This document shows positions 35,856-47,844 of a DNA stretch of 64,000 nucleotides, piece by piece (the stretch's first letter is position 1; each line of letters opens with the position of its first letter). Origin of the DNA: Ferrigenium straubiae (GTDB lineage: Bacteria > Pseudomonadota > Gammaproteobacteria > Burkholderiales > Gallionellaceae). The notes beneath the pieces are model-generated. The model saw nothing but the letters and a program-made list of their open reading frames with translations, was not told the origin of the DNA and did no database searches. The DNA lies in assembly GCA_019449655.1 (NCBI GenBank), contig JAHQXD010000002.1, positions 2,106-66,105 of the forward strand. Reading direction: 5' to 3'. Made by a program: the position numbers and the translations under genes.

Positions 35856-36874
35856 GCCTCACCCCGCGCATCGCTTATCAGAAAGAAGTTCGGGTATTTC
35901 AGGGTCAGGCGCGCGCGCTCAGCCTGGTAACGTATGTCATCGCAGACCCAGCGTGAGAGATGGAAAGGCCTGCTCTCTGTCGCAAATTTTTTCTTAAAGC
36001 GACTCAATCCATCACTTTCATCGGCAGCATGCCCTCCACCCAAATGTAAATTCCGATACCCGGCATTCCCATATCGCAATGTTGCCTCCGCCATCATCAA
36101 TTCAACCGGCTGCAGTTTCATAAAATCACGATGCGAAGCACTCAGATGGTAGTGAGCCCAATCCGCGCCATCCAGCAGGAAGAAGGCAGCTGCGATCAGC
36201 TTACCACTTGACGGATCATGCACAGCTGCCAATTCGCAGTTGTCGCCAAAATGAAGCGCGTGCTTCTGAAAAAACTCTTCCGAAAAAAGATAGTAGTTAT
36301 TGGTCTTCTTTCCATCCATCAGCCCATGATAAATACTATAAAATTCTCTAATTAAACTTTCTTTGCACGTTTTCAAGGGGTGAAAGTGCGTCATCAAATC
36401 ATGGCGGCGCGCATAGTTGATCGACCATCGCAACTTTTGCGGCGAGCTAGCGCTAAACTTGTCTAAATCCCCGCCTTGGGTCAAGGTGCGAACATAGGTT
36501 GTGCGGTTAAACTCTGACTGTCCACGCGGCAACCACTCTTGGTTTCCGAGGAAAGGAGAATGCCTTATAAAGGCGCAAACCACATTTTCTTCTTGAAGAA
36601 ATTTGCGCAGCTTCTCCAGCAACGCCATTGAAACCGTGCTACCGGTTGCACTCAATATCCCACCATAGCCATATGCAGTATATGCCTCATATACCCTATC
36701 TCCGATCTTGCGCAACAGCAGCGGCAGATACCATTCTGAAACCCCATCGTTGATGCATACGCTGACTGTTTTTGCACCATCATGTTCAGCGAAGAGCGAC
36801 TGGTATGCTTGTGTGAAATATATCGGTAGTGAGCCGCTGGGGATGTGATCCACCCAGTCGCATGGCTGCCTCAT
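35852..36874 (-). CDS. FemAB/GNAT-like acyltransferase in the legH position
   Basis: 340 residues with the double-GNAT pattern: KFSASSPQKLRWSINYARRH in the middle, IAAAFFLLDGADWAHYHLSA, and YGNAGYRNLHLGGGHAADE followed by LSRFKKKFA at the end. It lies directly after legC, where other loci carry a hexapeptide acetyltransferase (LegH) that acetylates the C4 amine. A role as the LegH substitute is an inference from position; transfer of another acyl or aminoacyl group is equally possible. Confidence 0.7.
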   Translation of the reverse strand: MRQPCDWVDHIPSGSLPIYFTQAYQSLFAEHDGAKTVSVCINDGVSEWYLPLLLRKIGDRVYEAYTAYGYGGILSATGSTVSMALLEKLRKFLQEENVVCAFIRHSPFLGNQEWLPRGQSEFNRTTYVRTLTQGGDLDKFSASSPQKLRWSINYARRHDLMTHFHPLKTCKESLIREFYSIYHGLMDGKKTNNYYLFSEEFFQKHALHFGDNCELAAVHDPSSGKLIAAAFFLLDGADWAHYHLSASHRDFMKLQPVELMMAEATLRYGNAGYRNLHLGGGHAADESDGLSRFKKKFATESRPFHLSRWVCDDIRYQAERARLTLKYPNFFLISDARGEA

Positions 36875-36924
36875 TGCTTCCCCATCGCTTTCACTGACTC
36901 ACTCGCTATATGCCAATCCAACAG

Positions 36925-38115
36925 TTAACCTTTCAGCTTGCCCAAGCTTGCACTACTGGGGATATTGATCAGACGCCGCTCAATATCTTTAGCCACCTCC
37001 AGATCGCCCATCGCCGGGCATGCCTTATATATATCCAATTCATGCATCAGTGTCCACGCTGGGCGCGTCATTATCCCCGAGCTGTTGGTGGCCTCAAGCA
37101 GCACATCACGCTGATTTACAAACTGCCGGTCCAATAGCAAAACATTCAACCAATAATTGCTTTGAGCAAACTCTGGCTCAGTATAAAAATGAACGTTATC
37201 AACGCCTATAAAAGCTTTCTTGTAGCTTTCTGCCAGCGCTCGCTTTTCCTTGATAAAGATTGGCAGCTGCTCAAGCTGCGCGCAGCCCAGCGCAGCATTG
37301 ATATTTGGCAAGCGATAATTGAAGCCGATCATGTCGTGAGCAAACGACCATTTGTGGGGAACCTTTGCGGTCGTGGTTATATGCTTCGCAACCTTGGCGA
37401 TCTCTGGATCGTTTGTAAGAATAGCGCCGCCGCCGCCGGTAGTGATGACTTTATTCCCGTTGAAGCTTAGCGCCGAAACTCTGCCCAAGTTTCCGGTGTG
37501 CCGCCCCTTGTAATACGACCCTAGCGATTCGGCGGCATCTTCAACCATCTCAAGCCGATAGTGGCGACATACCTCAACTAGCGGATCAAGGTCAACGGGG
37601 TGCCCGAAAGTATGCATCGGTAAAACGGCTTTGATACGGCGGCCCGTTTTCTTATTGAAGCAGCCATCCGCCCGAAATTCAGAAATCTCTTTGAGATAAT
37701 CAAAGAGCTTTTTTGGATCAAGTCCTAAAGTAGCTTCTTCACTGTCCACAAAATGAGGAATAGCCCCGCAGTAGCTGACAGCATTGGCCGTCGCAATGAA
37801 GGTGAGGGTTGGCATCAGCACCTCATCATCCTGCTTTACTCCGACCAACTTGAGGCAAACATGCAATGCCGCTGTTCCATTGACTGCTGCTACGGCATAT
37901 TTGACACCGGTATAGGCCGCAAGGTCTGCCTCGAAGCGGTCAACAAATTTGCCCACCGATGAAACAAAGGTAGAGTCAAGACACTCTTTCAAATAGAGCC
38001 ACTCGTTGCCAGAGAAATTGGGTTCGTGCAGTACCACAGGCCCCTCCCCGACGACAGTGCGTATTGCCGAAACAACTTGTTCAGTCAGCATAATCGGGGG
38101 GCTCTTGGCATTCAT
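36925..38115 (-). CDS. legC: LegC-type nucleotide-sugar aminotransferase
   Basis: 396 residues of the DegT family. MPTLTFIATANAVSYCG, MVEDAAESLGSYYKG and the PLP lysine in SFNGNKVITTGGGGAI identify it. In the pathway LegC aminates C4 of the 4-keto-6-deoxy-HexNAc made by LegB. It is coupled to legB by ATGA, as in other legionaminic-acid loci, and is somewhat longer at the N-terminus than WecE, a trait of LegC proteins. Confidence 0.88.
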   Translation of the reverse strand: MNAKSPPIMLTEQVVSAIRTVVGEGPVVLHEPNFSGNEWLYLKECLDSTFVSSVGKFVDRFEADLAAYTGVKYAVAAVNGTAALHVCLKLVGVKQDDEVLMPTLTFIATANAVSYCGAIPHFVDSEEATLGLDPKKLFDYLKEISEFRADGCFNKKTGRRIKAVLPMHTFGHPVDLDPLVEVCRHYRLEMVEDAAESLGSYYKGRHTGNLGRVSALSFNGNKVITTGGGGAILTNDPEIAKVAKHITTTAKVPHKWSFAHDMIGFNYRLPNINAALGCAQLEQLPIFIKEKRALAESYKKAFIGVDNVHFYTEPEFAQSNYWLNVLLLDRQFVNQRDVLLEATNSSGIMTRPAWTLMHELDIYKACPAMGDLEVAKDIERRLINIPSSASLGKLKG

Positions 38116-39116
38116 AGGTTATAGATATCTGCTTTGTAGCCAGCCAGATTGCTCGGTCGCGTAAACCATTCTGCGGTTTCTGCCAAGCCACGCTTGAATC
38201 CTTCGCGTCCGCCATAGTTTGGCTGCCAACCAAAGAGCTGCTTGGCTTTTGCATTTGCGGCCCACAAACGCTCAACCTCGGAGTCCTCGGGACGTAAACG
38301 CGCTTCATCCGTGATGATCTCAATCTTGGTATTCATCGCTTCAGCGATAAGCTGTGCCGTATCACCGACTGAAATCTCAAAATTGCTGCCGAAATTGACC
38401 ACCTCACCCAGCCCATGGCCAGAATTCAGTACGGCGATGAATCCAGCTACCGTATCCTGCACGAAATTGAAATCCCGGGTCGGCGATACCGCTCCGAGCT
38501 TGATCTGGCGCTTGCCATTCGCTATTTGAGTAATGATGGTCGGGATCACTGCCCGTGCCGACTGGCGCGGACCATAGGTATTGAAGGGGCGTGCAATAAC
38601 CACAGGCAGACCGAAGGACGCATAGAAGGAAAAGGCCAGCTGATCAGCCGCAATTTTTGTGGCCGAGTACGGCGATTGGCCCTGCAATGGGTGCTCTTCG
38701 GTGATCGGCACAAAACGCGCTGTGCCATATACCTCGCTGGTCGAGGTATGAATAACCCTCTTAACACCCAGCTCACGCGCCGCTTGCAACACGTTCAGTG
38801 TGCCTTTGACGTTGGTATCCACATAGGTATCCGGCGAATGGTATGAATAAGGGATAGCGATCAGTGCGGCCAAATGCAATACCGCATCACAACCTTTCAT
38901 CGCCTCCTTTACGCCATGTGGATCGCGAATATCACCTGCGAATACCTCGAACTGACCTCTTACATCTGGTGCGCACTGATCCAGCCATCCCCATGAGCCA
39001 AAGGAGTTATAAAGTACCAATGCGCGGACTTTGTACCCTTGGCGCACCAGAGACTCTGTAAGATGGGATCCGATAAAACCATCGGCCCCTGTTATAAGTA
39101 TTTTATTTAATTCCAT
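38112..39116 (-). CDS. legB: LegB-type nucleotide-sugar 4,6-dehydratase
   Basis: 334 residues, extended SDR. ILITGADGFIGSHLTE, HLAALIAIPYSYHSP, TSTSEVYGTA and the catalytic YSATK are characteristic of LegB. It converts the GDP- or UDP-activated GlcNAc into the 4-keto-6-deoxy form. PtmE in the same operon favours GDP. This is the first dedicated gene of the pathway and is 80 bases downstream of cysC. Confidence 0.88.
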   Translation of the reverse strand: MELNKILITGADGFIGSHLTESLVRQGYKVRALVLYNSFGSWGWLDQCAPDVRGQFEVFAGDIRDPHGVKEAMKGCDAVLHLAALIAIPYSYHSPDTYVDTNVKGTLNVLQAARELGVKRVIHTSTSEVYGTARFVPITEEHPLQGQSPYSATKIAADQLAFSFYASFGLPVVIARPFNTYGPRQSARAVIPTIITQIANGKRQIKLGAVSPTRDFNFVQDTVAGFIAVLNSGHGLGEVVNFGSNFEISVGDTAQLIAEAMNTKIEIITDEARLRPEDSEVERLWAANAKAKQLFGWQPNYGGREGFKRGLAETAEWFTRPSNLAGYKADIYNL

Positions 39117-39196
39117 TTCGCCGCTCTCGGTCAGTCAATAACAAAACCAGTTCTATTGGGTGCAAGAAAACAATCTGTGAATCGATATTCCCTGGC

Positions 39197-39820
39197 TCAA
39201 ACTATTTTTATAATTCTCCGGGCCTGCATTTCACTTAGAACGTAGCCCACGCAAGTGTCCAAATCTATTGAGCCAGTATTCACAGTTAATTCTGCTTTTT
39301 TTGGCTCCTCATACGGAGACGAGATACCCGTGAAATTTTTAATCTGTCCGGCACGGGCTTTTTTGTAGAGGCCTTTTACATCGCGCGATTCGCACATCTC
39401 GATGGGGCTGTCACAATATATCTCGATGAAATCTCCATGTTCGACCATGCCGCGAACACGCTCCCGATCTTCACGAAAAGGTGAAATAAAGGCAGTCAAT
39501 ATGATGACCCCTGCCTCCATAAATAATTTAGCAATTTCTCCCACCCGGCGGATGTTCTCAACCCTGTCTTCATTTGTAAAACCCAAGTCTCCACACAGCC
39601 CATGTCTTACGTTATCCCCATCCAGAACAAACGTACGACATCCGTGTTGATGTAATTTTTCTTCCACTGCGTGCGCTAGTGTAGATTTGCCAGCGCCGGA
39701 TAATCCAGTAAACCAAAGAATTGCACCACGGTGACCATTTTGTGCTTCGCGGCGTGATCTGGTGACGGTAGCGTGATGCCAATTCACATTAGTCGAAATA
39801 CTTGCAAATTCTTTGCTCAT
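39197..39820 (-). CDS. cysC: Adenylylsulfate (APS) kinase
   Basis: 207 residues. Walker [10 protein letters not shown] (residues 39-47), [16 protein letters not shown] and [12 protein letters not shown] are the APS-kinase signatures. It phosphorylates APS to PAPS, the sulfate donor. APS-forming genes are absent here, so it serves donor supply, not assimilation as a set. Two sulfotransferase genes lie downstream in the same direction. It is the first intact gene of the cluster and follows a broken cysQ by 16 bases. Confidence 0.93.
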   Translation of the reverse strand: MSKEFASISTNVNWHHATVTRSRREAQNGHRGAILWFTGLSGAGKSTLAHAVEEKLHQHGCRTFVLDGDNVRHGLCGDLGFTNEDRVENIRRVGEIAKLFMEAGVIILTAFISPFREDRERVRGMVEHGDFIEIYCDSPIEMCESRDVKGLYKKARAGQIKNFTGISSPYEEPKKAELTVNTGSIDLDTCVGYVLSEMQARRIIKIV

Positions 39821-39836
39821 GGATTGAGTCCCCTGA

Positions 39837-40615
39837 TTACCTGGCTAAATTTGCGCTTCTGCTCACACGCACAAAAAATTCCGAATTATGCGAGTCAAAT
39901 TTATTGCAAAGAAGTTCTTTGCCTGTTTGATAATGCACGACGCCGCCTGCCATCAAACTACCGCATGTGCTGCTGCAGTATCCCATTCCATGGTTAGCAC
40001 TAAACGTGGATAGAAATGCGCTGCACCCTCTGCAACCAAACACAATTTAAGTGAGCTCCCCATGCGTATACATTCATATTCTTCCAGCTTATATTGCTAC
40101 AGTACGTTTCGTCAGTATGTGAAAGGCTAACCACTCCTTTGAGTGGCTCATCTGTAGGCTCGGTAGAACTCGGATCACTCAAGCTGTTTCTGCAGAACGT
40201 TTAACGTACGCGCCCACACCGATTGCTGTGTAGTAACAAACATTCAATATAGGGACGTATGCAATATCAAAAATAGGTTGCCTATTCTCTATAAGGGCAA
40301 TGTTGACAGTGAATTCGCCGCATTTCGTGTATAAGTCCCCTAGTGCTACCGAGTGGGCCAACTAGCCAGTACCGCCTCCGGTACTACGCGACATATGGTA
40401 TGTCAGTCGCTTCTTCGGAAGAATTGGATATTGTTCTTGTGTCAGCATGGCAAGCCTGAAACGATGGCTCGTTGTAAAACGGGATCGGCTATGGTGAGTG
40501 GCGAGTCGCCCGCCTTGCGGATATCACCCACATCGCCACTATGAAAACCGTCATGTAGCCTCGCCTGCCTCATAAGCTAGCTTATAACTTCATGCAATAA
40601 ATCTTCTGACAGCAT
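39837..40615 (-). pseudogene. cysQ: Decayed cysQ (3'(2'),5'-bisphosphate nucleotidase)
   Basis: No frame stays open, but reading the minus strand across three frames recovers CysQ in order: ATG at 40615 after AGAGG with LLHEVI, LAYEAGEA in a second frame, DSPLTIAD (about 40484-40507), SEEATDIPY (about 40393-40418), GEFTVNIALI and ILNVCYYTA (about 40230-40320), VVSLSHTDE, MEWDTAAAHAVV (about 39957-39992), and YQTGKELL (about 39908-39932), ending near 39837. Total length, about 259 codons, equals the intact gene. In-frame stops include 40577-40579 (TAG) and one after AAAHAVV. CysQ removes PAP left by sulfotransferases; it would have paired with cysC. Confidence 0.85.
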
Positions 40616-40675
40616 CCTCTACTAATGGGCGACCGATTCTTGTCACAGTATGCACACAGCCTAGGAGACGGGCAC

Positions 40676-41020
40676 TTATGCGCGTTCTCCAGCAAGCCCG
40701 CTTTGCTCCGCTTCACGCTTCAGTTCTTCGATCTCTGTTCGCAGCCGCTCATATTCCTGCATCTTGTATTTAAGGAAGTGTACGGTGATGCGCGCCTTTT
40801 CTTCGACACCTTGGGAAGTAAGCAAATATGCATACCCCAGCTTGTTATCGCTGTTGCGGAAATTGCTGACCTTCAGGCAACCCTTCTCGATCAATGCATT
40901 GAGGCAGTAATTAATCTTGCCGAGGCTGACGCCCAGCCGCTTCGCCAAATCTCTTTGGGAAAGCCCAGGATCATTTTCTAGTGTTTTGAGTAAGCCGTAG
41001 CTGGTAGTATCGTCGAACAT
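40676..41020 (-). CDS. MarR-type EPS-associated transcriptional regulator
   Basis: 114 residues. Winged-helix part with [28 protein letters not shown] as the DNA-reading helices, and a C-terminal helix [22 protein letters not shown] likely to form a coiled coil for pairing. This matches the small MarR-like regulators found at the edge of exopolysaccharide clusters in betaproteobacteria. It stands alone between the atp operon and the cysQ remnant, and its own promoter carries an inverted repeat that may be an autoregulatory site. Confidence 0.85.
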   Translation of the reverse strand: MFDDTTSYGLLKTLENDPGLSQRDLAKRLGVSLGKINYCLNALIEKGCLKVSNFRNSDNKLGYAYLLTSQGVEEKARITVHFLKYKMQEYERLRTEIEELKREAEQSGLAGERA

Positions 41021-41049
41021 AATGTGCGTTCAGCAAATGAACGTCAGGC

Positions 41050-41105
41050 ATTACAACAGCCTTACCACAATACTGTCAAGGGGCAATGATACGCCGCCCC
41101 TTGAC
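41050..41105 (-). promoter_or_regulatory. Promoter of the MarR-type gene with overlapping inverted repeat
   Basis: Minus strand: -35 TTGACA (41079-41074), 18-base spacer, -10 TGTAAT (41055-41050), start of transcription near 41043, about 22 bases before the ATG. The -35 box is the end of a perfect inverted repeat GTCAAGGGGC / GCCCCTTGAC (41096-41105 and 41075-41084, 11-base loop). A regulator binding there would block the promoter. The same repeat could also fold in atp read-through transcripts, but no T-run follows. Confidence 0.6.
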
Positions 41106-41202
41106 GATGCCTTTGTTGCCAGTATGGGGAATATATCAGATCAATTTGCAGCTGTTACAGAAGCAGAACGGCAATTGCATTGGACGAACAGCTGACTTGG
41201 CA

Positions 41203-41220
41203 TGCCCCCTCTCTGGGGCA
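41203..41220 (-). terminator. GC hairpin after atpC
   Basis: TGCCCC and GGGGCA (6 base pairs, 6-base loop) 17 bases after the atpC stop. No T-run follows on the minus strand, so at best a weak or Rho-assisted end of the atp transcript. The rest of 41106-41237 shows nothing clear. Confidence 0.4.
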
Positions 41221-41237
41221 GCGTTCAGGTATGTGGT

Positions 41238-41666
41238 TTAATGCCCCGCTTGCTTGCGCAACTGCTGAATCGCGCGCAACTGGGCAATAGCTTCGGCCAG
41301 TTCAGCCTGCGCTTGGGCGTAGTCGATGTCTGAGGTGCGGTTCTTGAGCGCCTCTTCCGCGGCCTGTTTCGCTTCCAAGGCGCGCGCCTCGTCCAGGTCG
41401 CCACCGCGTATCGCGGTGTCGGCCAGAATGGTCACCACGCCGGGCTGCACTTCCAGCATGCCGCCGGAAACATAGACCAGTTCTTCCTGCTCCTGGTCAG
41501 GGCGCTTGATGCGCACCGCACCCGGTTTGATGCGGGTCAGCAGCGCGGTGTGGCGCGGGTAGATGCCCAGCTCGCCCATTTCGCCCGGGACTGCGATGAA
41601 TTCAGCCAAGCCGGAGAAAATCTGCTCCTCCGCGCTCACCACGTCCACATGTACGGTCATTGCCAT
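41238..41666 (-). CDS. atpC: ATP synthase epsilon subunit
   Basis: 142 residues from ATG 41666, preceded by GGGAGC at 6 bases (a GTG at 41678 is in frame but without such a site). N-terminal beta-sandwich with [14 protein letters not shown] and [15 protein letters not shown]-terminal helical pair rich in Ala/Glu. It is part of the central stalk of F1 and can inhibit ATP hydrolysis. Last gene of the operon. Confidence 0.95.
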   Translation of the reverse strand: MAMTVHVDVVSAEEQIFSGLAEFIAVPGEMGELGIYPRHTALLTRIKPGAVRIKRPDQEQEELVYVSGGMLEVQPGVVTILADTAIRGGDLDEARALEAKQAAEEALKNRTSDIDYAQAQAELAEAIAQLRAIQQLRKQAGH

Positions 41667-41681
41667 GGTTGCTCCCACTGA

Positions 41682-43124
<1,443 letters not shown>

Positions 43125-43151
43125 TTATTTCTGAATACTTTGCGCCGATGA

Positions 43152-44018
43152 CTAGCTGATCGCCGCTGCACCGCCAACGATCTCGGAAATTTCCTTGGTG
43201 ATCGCTGCCTGGCGCGCCTTGTTGTAAACCAGCTTGAGCTCGCTGATGACATTCTTCGCGTTGTCGGAGGCGGCCTTCATCGCCACCATGCGCGAGCTCT
43301 GTTCGGAAGCGATGTTCTCAACCACGGCCTGATAAACCAAGGATTCGATGTAGCGCAACAGCAACTCGTCGATCACCTTCTTGGCATCCGGCTCGTAGAT
43401 ATAGTCCCAATTGCCTTCGGTGGTGCCCATTTGCTCGCCGGTCAGCGGCAGCAACTGTTCCATGCGCGGCTCCTGCCGCATGGTGTTGATGAAGTGGTTG
43501 TAGCTCAGGTAGATCGCGTCAATTTCACCGGCTACGTAAGCATCCAGCATCACCTTCACGGCGCCGATCAGCTTTTCCACATGAGGCGTATCGCCCAGCC
43601 CGGTCAAATGCGACTTGACCTTGGCGCCGATGCGGTTCATGAAGCCGAAGCCCTTGTTGCCGATGGGGCACACCACGAGACCCTTGCCCGCAGTTTCCCA
43701 CGACTTCATCTCGTTCACTGCCAGACGCAGCAGGTTGGTATTCAAACCGCCGCACAGGCCCTTGTCCGAGGTGACAACGATCAAACCGACGTTCTTCACG
43801 GTGTCGCGCTTGGTCAGGAATGCATGCCGGTACTCCGGATTGGCGCGCGACAAGTGGGCGGCGACGTTGCGTATCTTTTCGGCATAGGGGCGGGCGGCAC
43901 GCATGCGTTCCTGCGCCTTGCGCATCTTCGCCGCTGCTACCATCTCCATCGCACGGGTGATCTTGCGCGTATTTTCAACGCTCTTGATCTTGGTGCGAAT
44001 TTCTTTGCTGCCTGCCAT
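43152..44018 (-). CDS. atpG: ATP synthase gamma subunit
   Basis: 288 residues. The N-terminal helix [27 protein letters not shown] and the C-terminal helix ending [14 protein letters not shown] form the rotating shaft of F1. The Rossmann-like middle includes [12 protein letters not shown]. Full length, between atpA and atpD as usual. Confidence 0.97.
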   Translation of the reverse strand: MAGSKEIRTKIKSVENTRKITRAMEMVAAAKMRKAQERMRAARPYAEKIRNVAAHLSRANPEYRHAFLTKRDTVKNVGLIVVTSDKGLCGGLNTNLLRLAVNEMKSWETAGKGLVVCPIGNKGFGFMNRIGAKVKSHLTGLGDTPHVEKLIGAVKVMLDAYVAGEIDAIYLSYNHFINTMRQEPRMEQLLPLTGEQMGTTEGNWDYIYEPDAKKVIDELLLRYIESLVYQAVVENIASEQSSRMVAMKAASDNAKNVISELKLVYNKARQAAITKEISEIVGGAAAIS

Positions 44019-44032
44019 GGTTTAGCTCCCGC

Positions 44033-45574
44033 TTAGTAAGCCGCTGTTGCCTTGAACGCTTCGACAGCAGCAGCCAGCAGCTTCTCGTTGTCGCCGGACA
44101 GATCCTTGCTGGATTCGATCGCATCCATCAGGTCCTTGTTCTTCGAGCTCAGATGCGCATGCAACCCCGCCTCGAAGGCCAGCACTTTGGGCACGGCCAC
44201 GTCGTCAAAATACCCCTTGTTCACAGCAAACAGCGTCGCGGCCATCTTGGAAACGGACAGCGGTGCATATTGCAACTGCTTCATCAACTCGGTCACGATC
44301 TTGCCGCGCTCGAGTTGCTTGCGAGTCGCCTCGTCCAGATCGGAGGCGAATTGCGCGAACGCAGCCAGTTCACGGTACTGCGCTAGCGCCAGACGCACAC
44401 CGCCACCGAGCTTCTTGATGACCTTGGTCTGCGCTGCACCACCCACGCGGGACACCGAGATACCGGCGTTGATCGCGGGACGGATGCCGGCGTTGAACAG
44501 GTCGGTTTCCAGGAATATCTGACCGTCGGTAATGGAAATCACGTTGGTCGGCACGAAGGCGGACACGTCGCCTGCTTGTGTCTCGATCACCGGCAAGGCG
44601 GTCAGCGAACCGGTCTTGCCCTTGACGGCGCCTTTGGTGAAGGCTTCGACATACTCTGCGTTCACGCGGGCGGCGCGCTCCAGCAAACGGGAGTGCAGAT
44701 AGAACACGTCGCCGGGGTAAGCTTCACGGCCTGGCGGGCGGCGCAACAACAGGGAGATCTGGCGATAAGCCCAGGCTTGCTTGGTCAAGTCGTCATATAC
44801 GATCAGCGCGTCTTCGCCGCGATCGCGGAAGTATTCGCCCATGGTGCAACCGGCATAAGGTGCCAGGAATTGCATCGCAGCTGAATCGGAAGCGGTAGCG
44901 GCAACCACGATGGTGTATTCCATCGCACCGTGCTCTTCCAGCTTGCGCACCACATTGGCCACGGTCGAAGCCTTCTGGCCGATGGCAACGTAGATACAGG
45001 TCATGTTCTGACCCTTCTGGTTGATGATGGCGTCCACTGCCACGGCAGTCTTGCCGGTCTGGCGGTCGCCGATGATCAGTTCGCGCTGGCCGCGGCCGAC
45101 CGGCACCATGGAGTCGATGGACTTCAGGCCGGTTTGTACGGGCTGGTCGACCGACTTACGCGCGATCACGCCCGGCGCGACCTTTTCGATCTTGTCGGTC
45201 ATCTTGGCGTTGATCGGACCCTTGCCGTCGATGGGCTGACCCAGCGCATTCACCACGCGGCCGCGCAGTTCGGGGCCAACCGGCACTTCCAGAATGCGGC
45301 CGGTGCACTTGACGGTGTCGCCTTCGGTAATGTGTTCGTATTCGCCCAGCACCACGGCGCCGACGGAGTCGCGCTCCAGGTTCAGCGCGAGGCCGAAGGT
45401 GTTGCCGGGAAACTCCAGCATTTCACCCTGCATCACGTCGGAAAGACCGTGCACACGAACGATACCGTCGGTCACGCTGACCACCGTACCTTCGGTGCGC
45501 GCCTGCGTCAGGGCCTCGAAGTTCTCGATGCGACTGCGAATCAGATTGCTAATTTCAGAAGGGTTGAGCTTCAT
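44033..45574 (-). CDS. atpA: ATP synthase alpha subunit
   Basis: 513 residues. Nucleotide-binding motif GDRQTGKT (169-176) and the arginine-finger segment [10 protein letters not shown]. Non-catalytic nucleotide-binding subunit of F1. N-terminal [12 protein letters not shown] is the usual beginning in betaproteobacteria. Ordinary length. Confidence 0.98.
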   Translation of the reverse strand: MKLNPSEISNLIRSRIENFEALTQARTEGTVVSVTDGIVRVHGLSDVMQGEMLEFPGNTFGLALNLERDSVGAVVLGEYEHITEGDTVKCTGRILEVPVGPELRGRVVNALGQPIDGKGPINAKMTDKIEKVAPGVIARKSVDQPVQTGLKSIDSMVPVGRGQRELIIGDRQTGKTAVAVDAIINQKGQNMTCIYVAIGQKASTVANVVRKLEEHGAMEYTIVVAATASDSAAMQFLAPYAGCTMGEYFRDRGEDALIVYDDLTKQAWAYRQISLLLRRPPGREAYPGDVFYLHSRLLERAARVNAEYVEAFTKGAVKGKTGSLTALPVIETQAGDVSAFVPTNVISITDGQIFLETDLFNAGIRPAINAGISVSRVGGAAQTKVIKKLGGGVRLALAQYRELAAFAQFASDLDEATRKQLERGKIVTELMKQLQYAPLSVSKMAATLFAVNKGYFDDVAVPKVLAFEAGLHAHLSSKNKDLMDAIESSKDLSGDNEKLLAAAVEAFKATAAY

Positions 45575-45624
45575 CTGGATTTCCTTATCTTGATAAATCT
45601 TTTATCAGGCCAATGTGCCTGCCA

Positions 45625-46158
45625 TCAAGCAAGCGCGTTCGCCATCTCACCGAGACGGGTGCGGGCCGAGCCATCGATCACCTTGTCACCGGCACGGATC
45701 ACTACGCCGCCCAGCAATTCCTTGTTAACTTTGCAGGTCAGCTTGATTTCGCGACCCATGCGCTTCTTTAGCGAGGCAACAATCTTTTCCTGCTGTGCGG
45801 CAGACAATTCAAACGCGGAATCCACTACCACATTCACGGTTTTTTCCGCTTCCGCGCGCAAGGCCTCGAAGATGGCGGCGATTTCCGGCAGGATCAACAG
45901 GCGCTGGTTATCCACCAGCACCCTGGCGAAATTGCGCTGTTGCGCGCTTGCCTGGCTACCCAGCAAGCCCTCCATCAGGCTCTCGACTTGCGCCTTGTCA
46001 ACCCGCGGATTGGTGGCTACCGCGCGAACTTCCGGGTAATTGATCGCCTCGGCAAGGGACAGCAGCATTTCCGACCAGCCTTTCAGGTCCGCCTTCTTTT
46101 GTGCCTCTTCAAATGCCGCCTGGGCATAGGGGCGTGCAGTGGTAATGGCTTCGGACAT
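45625..46158 (-). CDS. atpH: ATP synthase delta subunit
   Basis: 177 residues. N-terminal TTARPYAQAAFEEA and C-terminal LLGGVVIRAGDKVIDGSARTRL are the family signatures. It forms the peripheral stalk joint between F1 alpha and subunit b. Five bases from atpF. Confidence 0.96.
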   Translation of the reverse strand: MSEAITTARPYAQAAFEEAQKKADLKGWSEMLLSLAEAINYPEVRAVATNPRVDKAQVESLMEGLLGSQASAQQRNFARVLVDNQRLLILPEIAAIFEALRAEAEKTVNVVVDSAFELSAAQQEKIVASLKKRMGREIKLTCKVNKELLGGVVIRAGDKVIDGSARTRLGEMANALA

Positions 46159-46163
46159 GGCGT

Positions 46164-46634
46164 TCAGATTTCCGCGACGAGTTTGTCGAGCAGATCGTTA
46201 TGCGCCTTGGCATCGATCTCGCGACCGAGGATCTTGCCTGCGCCGGCCAATGCGATCGCAGAGACCTGAGTGCGCAATTGTTCCTTGGCTTGAAAGACTT
46301 GCTGATCAACATCAGCATGCCCTGCCGCAACAATTCGATCATACTCCACCTTAGCCTTGGCCTTGGCTTCTTCGACGATCTCGCTCGCGCGTTTCTCGCC
46401 GCTCGCCACGATGTCGCCTGCTTTTTCCTTGGCTTCGCGCAGGATCTCTGCAGAACGCTTGGAGGCCAGTTCGAGGTCGTGCTTGGCGCGCTCGGCATCG
46501 GCCAAACCGTCGGCGACCTGCTTCTTGCGTGCGTCCAGCGCCGCCACGATGGGCGTCCAGACGAACTTCATGCAGAACCACACGAACAGCGCAAACATGA
46601 TGAGCTGGGCGAGGAGAGTTGCATTGATATTCAT
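46164..46634 (-). CDS. atpF: ATP synthase b subunit
   Basis: 156 residues. One N-terminal membrane helix (ATLLAQLIMFALFVWFCMKF) and a long Ala/Glu/Lys-rich helix (about residues 30-145) that pairs in the peripheral stator stalk. Start ATG 46634 begins MNINAT, the common form in betaproteobacteria. Single b gene, no b' copy. Confidence 0.96.
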   Translation of the reverse strand: MNINATLLAQLIMFALFVWFCMKFVWTPIVAALDARKKQVADGLADAERAKHDLELASKRSAEILREAKEKAGDIVASGEKRASEIVEEAKAKAKVEYDRIVAAGHADVDQQVFQAKEQLRTQVSAIALAGAGKILGREIDAKAHNDLLDKLVAEI

Positions 46635-46675
46635 GCAAGCTACCTTTCTTAGTTATGCGTTTCGCGTTGCGCGGA

Positions 46676-47834
<1,159 letters not shown>

Positions 47835-47844
47835 CTATCTCAGT

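Noticed and set aside
39837-40361. Three short minus-strand open frames that could be small genes
   Set aside because: They are fragments of one decayed cysQ read in different frames.
40370-40376. GGCGGTA on the minus strand, resembling the ops core of RfaH-controlled leaders
   Set aside because: Only the 7-base core fits, and it is inside the cysQ remnant.
40572-40585. Perfect 14-base palindrome ATAAGCTAGCTTAT, first taken as an operator of the MarR-type regulator
   Set aside because: It lies in the 5' coding part of the cysQ remnant and contains one of its stop codons, so the symmetry is probably accidental.
39821-41237. Search for tRNA or other structured RNA in the largest gap
   Set aside because: No tRNA-like arm sequence was seen; most of the gap is the cysQ remnant.
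44930-46039. Open frame of 369 codons on the plus strand over atpA and atpH
   Set aside because: Antisense shadow, with the same composition bias.
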